44,408 bases of DNA from Puniceicoccales bacterium Verruco_02. Lineage in GTDB: Bacteria > Verrucomicrobiota > Verrucomicrobiia > Opitutales > Oceanipulchritudinaceae. Where the stretch lies: NCBI GenBank assembly GCA_001604585.1, contig LVBW01000048.1, positions 1 through 44,408 on the forward strand, in the 5' to 3' direction. The notes under the pieces were generated by a model, which saw only the letters and a list, made by a program, of their open reading frames with translations, did not search any database and was not told the origin of the DNA. This document shows, in pieces, positions 34,659-43,060 of the stretch; the stretch's first letter is position 1; each line of letters opens with the position of its first letter. The position numbers were made by a program, and so were the translations under genes.

Positions 34659-35075
34659 TTAGTCCCCGGCCAGCCAGCGGCGAAGGCGCGATGCGTAGCT
34701 TTCGCTCCATAGGCAGGGGCGCAGAGTAAGCAAGTCCACGCGGCAGATCTCCCTCTGCCCCCGCGAATAGATGTGCGCCCCATCGCAGCTGCGCAGCTCG
34801 AAGGCGGTATTCATCGAGCAGGCGCGCATGGACAAGGGGCAAAGATGCAGCTCTATCGGCCCCACCCCGCGAAGAGGCTCCAGATAGTCTATGGAGAGCT
34901 TGTGTACAACGCAGCACTGATCGGGATAGCGGGACGGGTCAAAGCGTTCGGCCTCCATCAGATGCAGGAAAAAGGCGTGCGCGGCAGCCTCGACGTGCAA
35001 GAGGTGTCGCGAGTGATGCAACACGCCCTGCATGTCAAGGTGATCGAAAGGCACATGGGACAGGTATTTGAACAC
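34659..35075 (-). CDS. Hotdog-fold acyl-CoA thioesterase (YbgC/4HBT-like)
   Basis: A 138-residue thioesterase of the 4-hydroxybenzoyl-CoA thioesterase-like family. The motif VPFDHLDMQGVLHHSRHLLH matches the family F-x-x-x-D-x-x-G-x-x-x-x-x-x-Y/H active loop, with the catalytic Asp in DMQG. The GTG at 35075 gives MFKYLSHVPFDHLDMQG, the normal family length of about 135-140. A TTG start at 35147 would add 24 odd residues. The substrate is unknown. It is convergent with the rhomboid gene and points away from htpG in the same direction. Confidence 0.8.
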   Translation of the reverse strand: MFKYLSHVPFDHLDMQGVLHHSRHLLHVEAAAHAFFLHLMEAERFDPSRYPDQCCVVHKLSIDYLEPLRGVGPIELHLCPLSMRACSMNTAFELRSCDGAHIYSRGQREICRVDLLTLRPCLWSESYASRLRRWLAGD

Positions 35076-35228
35076 CTTGCCCGCGCTTAGAGTATGGTTC
35101 TGCTTCAAGGCGCAAACAGCTCTCGCCCCGAAGGCGGGGCTTTGCAAGACATTACTACGGGCCGCCCGACAAGCCTCATTCGGTATCGGAAGCTTGCCGG
35201 GCGTCGTTTGCCATGCTGCTCCCTTGCT

Positions 35229-37112
35229 TTAGCCCAGTTCGCCAAGGAGCCTTGTCATGCGCTTGAGCATGTCCTGGGGGCTGTCGAGCATCCCGGCGGA
35301 CATAAGCGACACATCGAAGAGCTGCTCCAGCACCTGCTTGGCCAACTCGGGCCGCTTCTCGCGCAGCGCGTCGATGCGGGCCACGAGGGGGTGCTTTGCG
35401 TTCAGTTCGAAGTTCGCCTGCACCACATCCTCCGGTCCATCCTCGCCCCCCTCCCTCTCGCGCAAGGTGCGCATCATGCGGCGCATGGCGGGCGTCATGT
35501 AAGAGTCGGCATTCAGGGCCAGCGCCGGGCTGTCCACGAGGCGCTTGCTGGTCTCGACGTTCCTGACGCGGGCACCAAGGCTCTCCTTTGCCCATGCACA
35601 CAGGGCGTCCATGCGCTCTTTGGGCAGGGCATCGCCAGAGGCTGTTGCGGACACATCGTCCAGCTTCAGGTCGGCAGAGTCGCCGCTCTTGAGGGCCTTG
35701 CCGTCAAACTCGCGCAAGTGGTTCATCACAAACTCGTCCGCCGCCTCGTATAGGTAGAGCACCTCCAAGCCCGCGGCGCGGAAGCTCTCCACATAAGGCC
35801 CGGCTTCGATGGCGGCACGCGAGGCCCCGTAGAGGTAGAACAGCTCCTTCTGCCCATCTTTCATGCGGCCCACGTAGTCGGCTAGGCCGATTGTCTCGCC
35901 CGCCTTTGTAAGGCTGCTCTCGTAGCGGAGCAGCTTGCCAAGGCGAGCGTGCTGGGCATGGTCGCTGACCACGCCCTCCTTTATGAACTGGGCGAACTGC
36001 TTCCAGAACTTGGCGTACTTTTCCGGCTCCTTCTCGGCCTGATCTGCGAGGAATTTCAGGAAGCGGCCCGTCACTACGTCGGAAATCTTCTTTACGAGGC
36101 TCGAATCCTGCATCGACTCTCGCGATATGTTAAGGGGCAGGTCGGCGCTGTCGACGACGCCCTTGAGGAAGCGCAGCCACTCGGGCAACAGGCCCTTGGG
36201 GTGGGGGTCGATAAGCACGCGCTTGCAGTAGAGCGATACGCCCGGGTCCATGCGCATGAAGCCGAAACGCTCGGGGTTATTCTCCGGGGTGAAGAGCAGG
36301 GCGTTGATGGCCAGAGGGGCATCGACATTGAAGTGCAGGGTGAAGAGCGGCTCGTCGAAGGCATCGGCGTGGAACTTGTAGAACTCGGAGTATTCCTCGG
36401 GCGTTATCTCGTTCTTGCTGCGCGTCCATATGGCCTGAACGGTGTTCACCCTCTCGCCGTTTAGCAGTATCGGGAAGGGGACAAAGGACGAGTAGCGGCG
36501 CAGAAGCTCGCGGACCTTGTCCTCTTTGGCAAAGTCGCGGCATTCGTCCTTCAGGGTCAGCACTATCTTTGCGCCGCGCCTCTGGCCCTCGGAGGGCAAT
36601 ATCTCGTAGCTTCCCTGCCCTTCGCTAGTCCATAGCAGATGCTCGCCCTCGCTCTTCCAGGAATGCGTGTACAGCTCCACCTTGGAGGCCACCATGAAGG
36701 CGGAGTAAAAGCCCACGCCAAACTGCCCGATGAGCTGAAGAGCTTCCGCGCCATCGGCACCGCTCTCGCGGGCGTTGCGCATGGCCTGCGCGAAAGCCTT
36801 GGAGCCGCTGTGCGCAATGGTGCCAAGGTTTTCGACAAGCTCAGTGCGCGTAAGGCCGATGCCGTGGTCCTGAATTGTCAGGGTGCCTGCGGCCTCGTCG
36901 CTGCGGATGGATATTTCCAGCGGCAGGGCGGCGTCGAACACTTCCGGCGCAGAGAGCTGGATGTGGCGCAGCTTTTCGAGCGAGTCGGCCGCGTTGGACA
37001 CCAGTTCGCGCAGGAATATGTCCTTGTCGGTGTAGAGGCTGTTGATGACTATGTCGAGGACCTGACGGACCTCGGCCTGGAATTGATGCTTCTCGACCGT
37101 GTGTTCTTGCAT
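35229..37112 (-). CDS. htpG: Chaperone HtpG (bacterial Hsp90)
   Basis: A 627-residue Hsp90. The N-terminal GHKL ATPase domain has FLRELVSNAADSLEKLR, the DHGIGL motif, ENLGTIAHSGS lid and GQFGVGFYSAFMVA. Middle and C-terminal dimerisation domains follow to the end. The start at 37112 (MQEHTVEKHQFQAEV) matches other HtpG N-termini; the upstream ATG at 37289 would overlap the divergent gene and adds 59 non-homologous residues. A stress-type promoter is visible at 37155-37185. No Shine-Dalgarno is evident. Confidence 0.97.
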   Translation of the reverse strand: MQEHTVEKHQFQAEVRQVLDIVINSLYTDKDIFLRELVSNAADSLEKLRHIQLSAPEVFDAALPLEISIRSDEAAGTLTIQDHGIGLTRTELVENLGTIAHSGSKAFAQAMRNARESGADGAEALQLIGQFGVGFYSAFMVASKVELYTHSWKSEGEHLLWTSEGQGSYEILPSEGQRRGAKIVLTLKDECRDFAKEDKVRELLRRYSSFVPFPILLNGERVNTVQAIWTRSKNEITPEEYSEFYKFHADAFDEPLFTLHFNVDAPLAINALLFTPENNPERFGFMRMDPGVSLYCKRVLIDPHPKGLLPEWLRFLKGVVDSADLPLNISRESMQDSSLVKKISDVVTGRFLKFLADQAEKEPEKYAKFWKQFAQFIKEGVVSDHAQHARLGKLLRYESSLTKAGETIGLADYVGRMKDGQKELFYLYGASRAAIEAGPYVESFRAAGLEVLYLYEAADEFVMNHLREFDGKALKSGDSADLKLDDVSATASGDALPKERMDALCAWAKESLGARVRNVETSKRLVDSPALALNADSYMTPAMRRMMRTLREREGGEDGPEDVVQANFELNAKHPLVARIDALREKRPELAKQVLEQLFDVSLMSAGMLDSPQDMLKRMTRLLGELG

Positions 37113-37154
37113 GATGGTGTATGGATAAAGGTGGTTGCCCAGCGTGAAGCTGTA

Positions 37155-37185
37155 CATTTTGGCGATTCTCAGAGGCTTTTTCAAG
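37155..37185 (-). promoter_or_regulatory. Heat-shock-like promoter of htpG
   Basis: On the minus strand CTTGAAA (37179-37185) is followed after 14 bases by CGCCAAAATG (37155-37164). CTTGAAA is the RpoH -35 consensus, and the -10 part fits CCCCATnT only partly. The same bases also fit a sigma-70 pattern TTGAAA-17-CAAAAT. The start codon lies about 35 bases after the predicted transcript start. Confidence 0.4.
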
Positions 37186-37287
37186 ATTCGGCCTTTGTAG
37201 CTTGGGAAAACGCCAGTCGCGCATGAGGGCGCCAATCTTAACAGTTGCGTGAATCCCCCCTTTGGCGGTAACTTGAGCCACCTTTGC

Positions 37288-38559
37288 ATGTCCCGGGAAA
37301 CTGAACAGATCGTGGTTCTGGACGACGAGCCAAGCTACGCGGAGATGATAAGCTGTATGCTCCGCGAAGAAGGCTTTGCCACGCTTATGTTCACCAGTCC
37401 GCAGGAGGCCATCGAGCATATCCGGCGCAAGGGATGCACCCTGCTCGTGGCCGACTACAAGATGCCCGTTCTTGGCGGGACGGATTTCCTGCTCCAACTG
37501 CGCGAAACGCATCCTCGCCTGCCGGTAATCGTGATATCCGGCCATATGAACACGAGGGATCTCTTGAGCGTGGCCAATATAGGCGTGACGATGGTCCTCG
37601 AGAAGCCCTTCAGCAAGGACGCCCTTGTCGAGCAGGTGCGCATGTTCGCCAGCCCCGTGCAAACGCAGGCTGCGGCAGCGCCCGGCCCTCTTGCAAGCGT
37701 CAAACAGAAGGCAAAGGGAGCGGACAGCCCGCAGAACCCATATCCGACGCAGGGGCTTCGCTGCTCTCAGGCCAGCAGCGCGGCCCGGAGTTTCCTCCAA
37801 GAGCTTTGGGATACCCTGCGCGAGCACAAGGGAGCCAATATTTCCCTGCCTCTTGGCGCGGAGCTGGAGCTTATCGTAAGCGACGTGGAACGCTGGTTCT
37901 CGCTGGCCAGCCCCGCGCTGCGCCTTTCCCCGGCCATGCTTGGCACGGGTAGCGGCCCGATGAACGACACGGGCAATCTTGCCCTCCTGGACGCCCGTTA
38001 CGCGAGCGGGGATATTGGGGCAGACATTGCCCGGCTGCGCAGCCGCCTGCCCGTCAAAATGCCCCTTCTTGTAATCCGCAGGGCGGACAATGCCGGAGCC
38101 GATGGCGGCCTGCCCCTTGTCCCCATGCCTCCCCTTCGCGGCAGGCCCGAGGACGTGGCCACGTACACGCACAGCATTCTGGATCGCATGGGTGCCGCAG
38201 GCCAGCTATTGCCAGATGCGGCGCGCCTATTGCTGAACTACCCCTGGCCGGGCAATTACTACGAGCTTATGGGCGCTCTTCGCAGGGCTGTTCTCGGAAG
38301 CGCGGGAGACAAGATTGATGCGCTTGTTGTCAGTAGCGCCCTTGCCGAAGGCCACGGCAGCGCACCGGCTGGCTCCACATACGTGAACCTGGCCGCGTAT
38401 CTTTCCGAGGAGCAGGCCCGATGGTTCGACAAGGAAGCCTGCATGGACTGGGACAGCGCGGAAAAGGCGGCAGGGCTACCCCGTGGAACGCTGGACCGCA
38501 GCCTGCCCCTGTATCAGCAGCATCTTGTCTTCCCCGAGCTGCTTAGAGGCGAGAGCTGA
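37288..38559 (+). CDS. Response regulator with decayed NtrC-type central region
   Basis: A 423-residue protein. Residues 1-118 are an intact receiver domain: acidic pocket D12-D13, phosphoacceptor D56 (VADYKMP), S84 and K106 (LEKPFSK). A linker about 119-165 leads to a region (about 165-350) that keeps the end of a sigma-54 activator ATPase (PPLRGRPEDVATYTHSILDR and NYPWPGNYYELMGAL) but lacks a Walker A loop and the GAFTGA loop. A helix near the end (about 390-405, AEKAAGLPRGTLDRSL) resembles a Fis-like DNA-binding helix. It is probably a regulator that does not open sigma-54 promoters. The start at 37288 is preferred to 37249. Divergent from htpG. Confidence 0.8.
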   Translation: MSRETEQIVVLDDEPSYAEMISCMLREEGFATLMFTSPQEAIEHIRRKGCTLLVADYKMPVLGGTDFLLQLRETHPRLPVIVISGHMNTRDLLSVANIGVTMVLEKPFSKDALVEQVRMFASPVQTQAAAAPGPLASVKQKAKGADSPQNPYPTQGLRCSQASSAARSFLQELWDTLREHKGANISLPLGAELELIVSDVERWFSLASPALRLSPAMLGTGSGPMNDTGNLALLDARYASGDIGADIARLRSRLPVKMPLLVIRRADNAGADGGLPLVPMPPLRGRPEDVATYTHSILDRMGAAGQLLPDAARLLLNYPWPGNYYELMGALRRAVLGSAGDKIDALVVSSALAEGHGSAPAGSTYVNLAAYLSEEQARWFDKEACMDWDSAEKAAGLPRGTLDRSLPLYQQHLVFPELLRGES

Positions 38560-38612
38560 ACTGCGCCATATGGCTTGAGCGCAGCGGCCGGTTCGTTCAG
38601 CATCGTAGGTCA

Positions 38613-39029
38613 GTGAGAACACTCTTTGGCAGGATACTATCGCTATTTGCCCGCCCTCGCCCCGACAGTCCGGCGGCCAAGGGTGCCCACTGGGAGCGCG
38701 TGGCGGCAAGGGCGCTCAAGAAGAGCGGCTTCAAGATTGTCACCCGCAACTGGAAAAGGCCGGGCGCAAGGGGAGAGTTGGACATTGTGGCGCTCGACGA
38801 GGGGGTGCTCGTCTTTGTGGAGGTGCGCTCGCGCGGCGCGGCCGCTCTTGTCGGCGGCTTTCAGAGCATCAGTTACCGCAAGCGCAACACCCTGCGCGAA
38901 AGCTGCCGGGACTACCTGAGCCGTTTGCGTAAGATACCGCATACGTACCGCTTCGACGTTGTGGAGATAAGCTACCAGAGCGAGCAGGATTACGAGCTTC
39001 GCCACTTCCGCAACGTGCCCCTGTTCTAG
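38613..39029 (+). CDS. yraN: YraN family (UPF0102) endonuclease-like protein
   Basis: A 138-residue protein of the YraN/UPF0102 family, a small restriction-endonuclease-like fold of uncertain role often linked to DNA processing. The signature G-x-x-x-E near the start (GAHWERVAARALKKSGFKIV) is followed by the D-E-x-K-like core GELDIVALDEGVLVFVEVRSR. The start is GTG at 38613. It lies 53 bases after the response-regulator gene, same direction. Confidence 0.93.
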   Translation: MRTLFGRILSLFARPRPDSPAAKGAHWERVAARALKKSGFKIVTRNWKRPGARGELDIVALDEGVLVFVEVRSRGAAALVGGFQSISYRKRNTLRESCRDYLSRLRKIPHTYRFDVVEISYQSEQDYELRHFRNVPLF

Positions 39030-39098
39030 GAGGGGGGGGAGCGTTTTGCAGTGGAATATACCTGCGAATGTTGGCCGACAACCGGCAATGGCCGCGCC

Positions 39099-42000
39099 CT
39101 ATTCCCCGGAGGCCTTCTGCATCCTTCTGCGGAACTCCGGCTCTTCGATCTCCACTTTTCTTGCGTCCACCTGCACGTCCTTGACGGCCGGGTGTGCATA
39201 CAGTGCGGCGAAGCTGTCCGGGTCCACCCGCCAGCAGAAGGAGCCGCACACCGTGGCCGTGGCTATCACCTTATCCGCCACTTCAAAGCCTACCTGCACA
39301 TTGCTCTGGCCGAACTCGCGCAGGAGGCGGCGGTGCAGTTCTTTCATAAAGTCGGTGGCGGCGGGGCTCTTTTCGAGAACCCAGAGAACGTTCGTCACGG
39401 TGTTCTCGATGGCGCGTTCTAGGTCCTGCACGCTTTCGATTACGAGGCTTATGTCGCCGTCGTCCTTGCGGCGGCTGACGCGGCCTTCAATCATCACCAC
39501 GTTGCCGGGGGCAAGGGGGTTTTGCGGTTCGGGGTTGTTGTCCGTCCACTCGCGGCCCATTTCGGCGGACTTTTTCTTCCACGCCTCGTAACGCTCCTGA
39601 AATGCCTCCATCTTTTTGGCATAGGCGCGGGAGTACATGTTGAGCTGGTAGCTGGCCGTACGGGTGCCCACTCCGATGATGGCCCACATGGAGTTGTCTT
39701 TCTTGCTCGTCTTCTTTGTGAAGCTGGTGATGACCCCGCAGAGGCGGAAGGGCGTCTTGTCGTCCCATTCCATGTATTCGTCGGCCTCGAAGCTGCTCAG
39801 GCCCTCGGCAAGTCCCCGGAAGCGGTTCATCGGGTGCCCGGAGACGTAAAAACCCAGCAGTTCCTTTTCATACTGGAGCTTGTCGGCCATTGGCATTTCC
39901 ACCTTGTCCAGCGTCGGGCCGCCAACGTGCAGGGAGGGCGGCTCGGCTGCGCCGAAAAAGTCGAAGAGGCTGCCCTGTCCCATCAGCTTTTCCTCCTGCT
40001 GGCGGGCCACGTCCTTCATTATCCCCTCCAGTCCGGCAAGCAGGGTGCCGCGGTCCTGCCCCATGTTGTCGAAGGCCCCGGTCTTAATGAGGTTTTCCAT
40101 CACGCGGCGGTTCACTGCGCGGGCATCGACGCGGCGCGCAAAGTCGTAAAAGTCCTTGAAGGGGCCGTTTGCGCGGCGCTCCTCGCGTATGGCCTTTGCC
40201 GCGCCTTCGCCAACGCCCTTTATCGCCGCAAGGCCGAATAGCACCGTGCCGCCCTGTCCGCTGGCGTCCGGCAGGGGGGTGAAGGATTCGCCCGAGTGGT
40301 TCACGTCCGGTCCGGCCACTCTGAGGCCCATGCTAACCGCTTCCTCGATGAAGCCCTTGAGCTTGTCGGCGTTGCCCAGTTCGCAGCCCAGGAGGGCCGC
40401 CATGTACTGGACCGGGTAATGCGCCTTGAGGTAGGCCGTGCGGTAGCTGAGTATGGCGTAGGCGGCGCTGTGGGACTTGTTGAAGCCGTACCCGGCGAAC
40501 TTCTCCAGCAAGGCGAAGATTTCCTCTGCCTTTGCGGCGGGGATCTTGTTCGTCTCCATGGCGCCCTTGACGAATTTGGCCCTTTCGGCCTCCATGACCT
40601 CGACCTTCTTCTTGCCCATGGCGCGGCGCAGAATGTCTGCACCGCCAAGGGTGTAGCCTGCCACGCGCCGGGCGGCCTCCATGACCTGTTCCTGATAGAC
40701 CATGATGCCGTAGGTCTCGCGGCAGACGTCCTCAAGCAGGGGGTGCGGGTATTTGACGGTGCGGGGGTCTTTCTTGCCCTTCACATAGTCGGGGATAAGG
40801 TCCATCGGGCCGGGCCTGTACAGGGCGATGAGGGCGATGATTTCGTCCACGCTGCTTATCTGGAACTGGCGGCATAGGCTTTGCATCCCGCCCGATTCGA
40901 GCTGGAAGACGCCCACCGTGCGACCGCTGTTAAGTAGGTCGAAGGTTTTCTGATCCTCCAGCCCTTGTTCGCCAATGTCGAAGTCCGGGTGCCCGGTCTC
41001 GCGTATCATGGCCTCGGCATCGGCTATGACGGTGAGGTTCTTGAGGCCCAGAAAGTCCATCTTCAGAAGGCCCAGCTCTTCGACAGGCTCCTTGGGGTAC
41101 TGCGTAGTGAGCGCGCCTTCCTGAAGGGTCAGGGGGACAAACTCCACAAGGGGGCGGTCGCCTATGATGATGCCGCAGGCGTGCTTGCCCGTGTTGCGAA
41201 CCATGCCTTCGATGACGCGGCCCTTGTCGATAATCTCCTGTGCGGCGGGGTTGTTGCGCAGCTCTGAGGCCAGCTCCGGGCTGGTCTTTACGGCGTCGTC
41301 GAGGGTTATGTGCAGGGCGTCGGGCACCATCTTGGCGATGCGGTTTGCCTCTGCAAAGGGCAGGTCGAGCACTCTTGCCATGTCGCGAACGACGGCCTTG
41401 GCCCCGAAGGTGCCGAAGGTGACGATGTTTGACACGCATTCCTCGCCGTATTTGGCGCGGACGTATTCGACCACCTCGTCGCGGCGGCGCATACAGAAGT
41501 CTATGTCAAAGTCCGGCGGGGATACGCGCTCGGGGTTGAGGAAGCGTTCAAAGAGAAGGCCGAAGCGGATGGGGTCGATGTCAGTGATGCGCAGTATGTA
41601 GGCCACAAGGCAGCCTGCGCCCGAGCCGCGCCCCGGCCCCACGGGTATGCCGTGCGCGCGCGCCCAAGCGATGAAGTCCTGCACGATGAGGAAGTAGTCG
41701 GCAAAGCCCGTGCCCGCGATGATGGACAGCTCGTAGTCCATGCGCCGGGCCAGCATCGTGGCAAAGTCCTTCTGCTGGCCGGGCAGGGTTTTGTAAGCCT
41801 CAGGATTGTGGTAGTCCACCCCGTAGCGTTCGCGAAGGCCCTTTACGCAGAGTTCAAAAAGTTCCGATCCTTTCAGGCGCACGCTCTCGCGCAGCTTCTC
41901 GGGGAACACATAGTCGGCGGCCTTGCCAGCGGCCACTTGCAGGCCGTTTTTCAGCTCCGCATAGCTCGCCATCAGCTCGTCCATCTTGTCCGCGTGCCTT

Positions 42001-42998
42001 GGCTGGCTGCCCGCGGGCATCTGGTAAACGGGGTAGTGGTTCTCGCCGAAGGGGAGCTTCGCCTCGCACATTTCGGCTACGTGCAGGGTGTTGTCCATGC
42101 ACTCGGGCACCTCGCCGTAGATGAGGGCCATCTCGTCGCGGCTCTTCATGTAGAACTCCTGCACGGAGAAGCGGAAGCGTTTTTCGTCTATGCGCTTGGC
42201 CCCCGTCTGTATGCAGAGCATGGCGTCGTGCGGGTCGGCGTCGCTCTTGAGCGTATAGTGCACGTCGTTGGTGCAGATGGTCTTGACGCCGAACTCTTGG
42301 GCGATTTTCAGGATGTCCCTGTCGATGAGTATCTGCTGGGAAAGGCCGTGGTTCATAAGCTCGGCAAAGTAGTTTTCCCTGCCGAATATCTCGATGAAGC
42401 GGCCCATCCAGCGCCTTGCCCCGTCCCAGTCTCCGCGCAAGAGGTGCTGGGGGACTACGCCCTGCATGCAGCCGGTGAAGCCGATTAGGCCCCTTGAATG
42501 CGCGGCGAGCGTGTCTATGTCCAGGCGCGGCTTGTAGTAGAGGCCCTTTGTGTGGGCAAGGGTTACAAGGCGGGCGAGGTTCTGATAGCCTTCGAAGTTC
42601 CGGGCCAGAAGACCCATGTGGAAGGTCTTGCCTTTAAGCGAGTCGCTGGCCTCGTCGGCTTCCTCGTTGTCGCCGCCCTTGGAGCGGCGGGGCGGGTGCT
42701 CGCTCATGGTGTGGTCTATGACCAGATAGACCTCGCAGCCGAAGATGGGTTTTACGGGGAATTTCTTCGAGGTCTTGTAAAAGTCGGCCAGTCCGAAGAG
42801 GTTGCCGTGGTCTGTCAGGGCAAGGGCTGGCATGTTCAGGTCCTGCGCCCTCTTTAGCAGGCTGCCCACGCGCGCGCAGCCGTCCAACAGGCTGTAGTCG
42901 CTGTGTACATGCAGGTGCACAAATGGCTGCTGCTTGGGCTGTTCCGTCGTAATGGCGGGCGCGCTTGCTGGGCTTGCGTCTGACATGCTGGCGCCCAT
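39099..42998 (-). CDS. dnaE: DNA polymerase III subunit alpha DnaE
   Basis: The 1299-residue replicative polymerase. An N-terminal PHP domain has metal-binding H30-x-H32, D63-H64, E89 and H127. An acidic insert (about 96-124) precedes the third motif. The polymerase active site includes VGPGRGSGAGCLVAYILRIT, PDFDIDF and KMDFLGLKNL; their Asp residues are the catalytic set. A helix-hairpin-helix and an OB-fold region (about 1090-1180, ending at the MIEGRVSRRKDDGDISLVIE segment) follow. Length is somewhat longer than the usual 1160. The start is ATG 42998 or 42986. It is convergent with yraN. Confidence 0.97.
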   Translation of the reverse strand: MGASMSDASPASAPAITTEQPKQQPFVHLHVHSDYSLLDGCARVGSLLKRAQDLNMPALALTDHGNLFGLADFYKTSKKFPVKPIFGCEVYLVIDHTMSEHPPRRSKGGDNEEADEASDSLKGKTFHMGLLARNFEGYQNLARLVTLAHTKGLYYKPRLDIDTLAAHSRGLIGFTGCMQGVVPQHLLRGDWDGARRWMGRFIEIFGRENYFAELMNHGLSQQILIDRDILKIAQEFGVKTICTNDVHYTLKSDADPHDAMLCIQTGAKRIDEKRFRFSVQEFYMKSRDEMALIYGEVPECMDNTLHVAEMCEAKLPFGENHYPVYQMPAGSQPRHADKMDELMASYAELKNGLQVAAGKAADYVFPEKLRESVRLKGSELFELCVKGLRERYGVDYHNPEAYKTLPGQQKDFATMLARRMDYELSIIAGTGFADYFLIVQDFIAWARAHGIPVGPGRGSGAGCLVAYILRITDIDPIRFGLLFERFLNPERVSPPDFDIDFCMRRRDEVVEYVRAKYGEECVSNIVTFGTFGAKAVVRDMARVLDLPFAEANRIAKMVPDALHITLDDAVKTSPELASELRNNPAAQEIIDKGRVIEGMVRNTGKHACGIIIGDRPLVEFVPLTLQEGALTTQYPKEPVEELGLLKMDFLGLKNLTVIADAEAMIRETGHPDFDIGEQGLEDQKTFDLLNSGRTVGVFQLESGGMQSLCRQFQISSVDEIIALIALYRPGPMDLIPDYVKGKKDPRTVKYPHPLLEDVCRETYGIMVYQEQVMEAARRVAGYTLGGADILRRAMGKKKVEVMEAERAKFVKGAMETNKIPAAKAEEIFALLEKFAGYGFNKSHSAAYAILSYRTAYLKAHYPVQYMAALLGCELGNADKLKGFIEEAVSMGLRVAGPDVNHSGESFTPLPDASGQGGTVLFGLAAIKGVGEGAAKAIREERRANGPFKDFYDFARRVDARAVNRRVMENLIKTGAFDNMGQDRGTLLAGLEGIMKDVARQQEEKLMGQGSLFDFFGAAEPPSLHVGGPTLDKVEMPMADKLQYEKELLGFYVSGHPMNRFRGLAEGLSSFEADEYMEWDDKTPFRLCGVITSFTKKTSKKDNSMWAIIGVGTRTASYQLNMYSRAYAKKMEAFQERYEAWKKKSAEMGREWTDNNPEPQNPLAPGNVVMIEGRVSRRKDDGDISLVIESVQDLERAIENTVTNVLWVLEKSPAATDFMKELHRRLLREFGQSNVQVGFEVADKVIATATVCGSFCWRVDPDSFAALYAHPAVKDVQVDARKVEIEEPEFRRRMQKASGE

Positions 42999-43060
42999 TC
43001 AAGAGCCAGGCGGGCAGGGGCGCAAGCACGGCTTGTTAACACTGGGCACAAGGGGGGGCT

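Noticed and set aside
36841-38172. 443-codon minus-strand frame spanning htpG and the response regulator
   Set aside because: Antisense or out of frame with two clear genes; no protein-like motifs.
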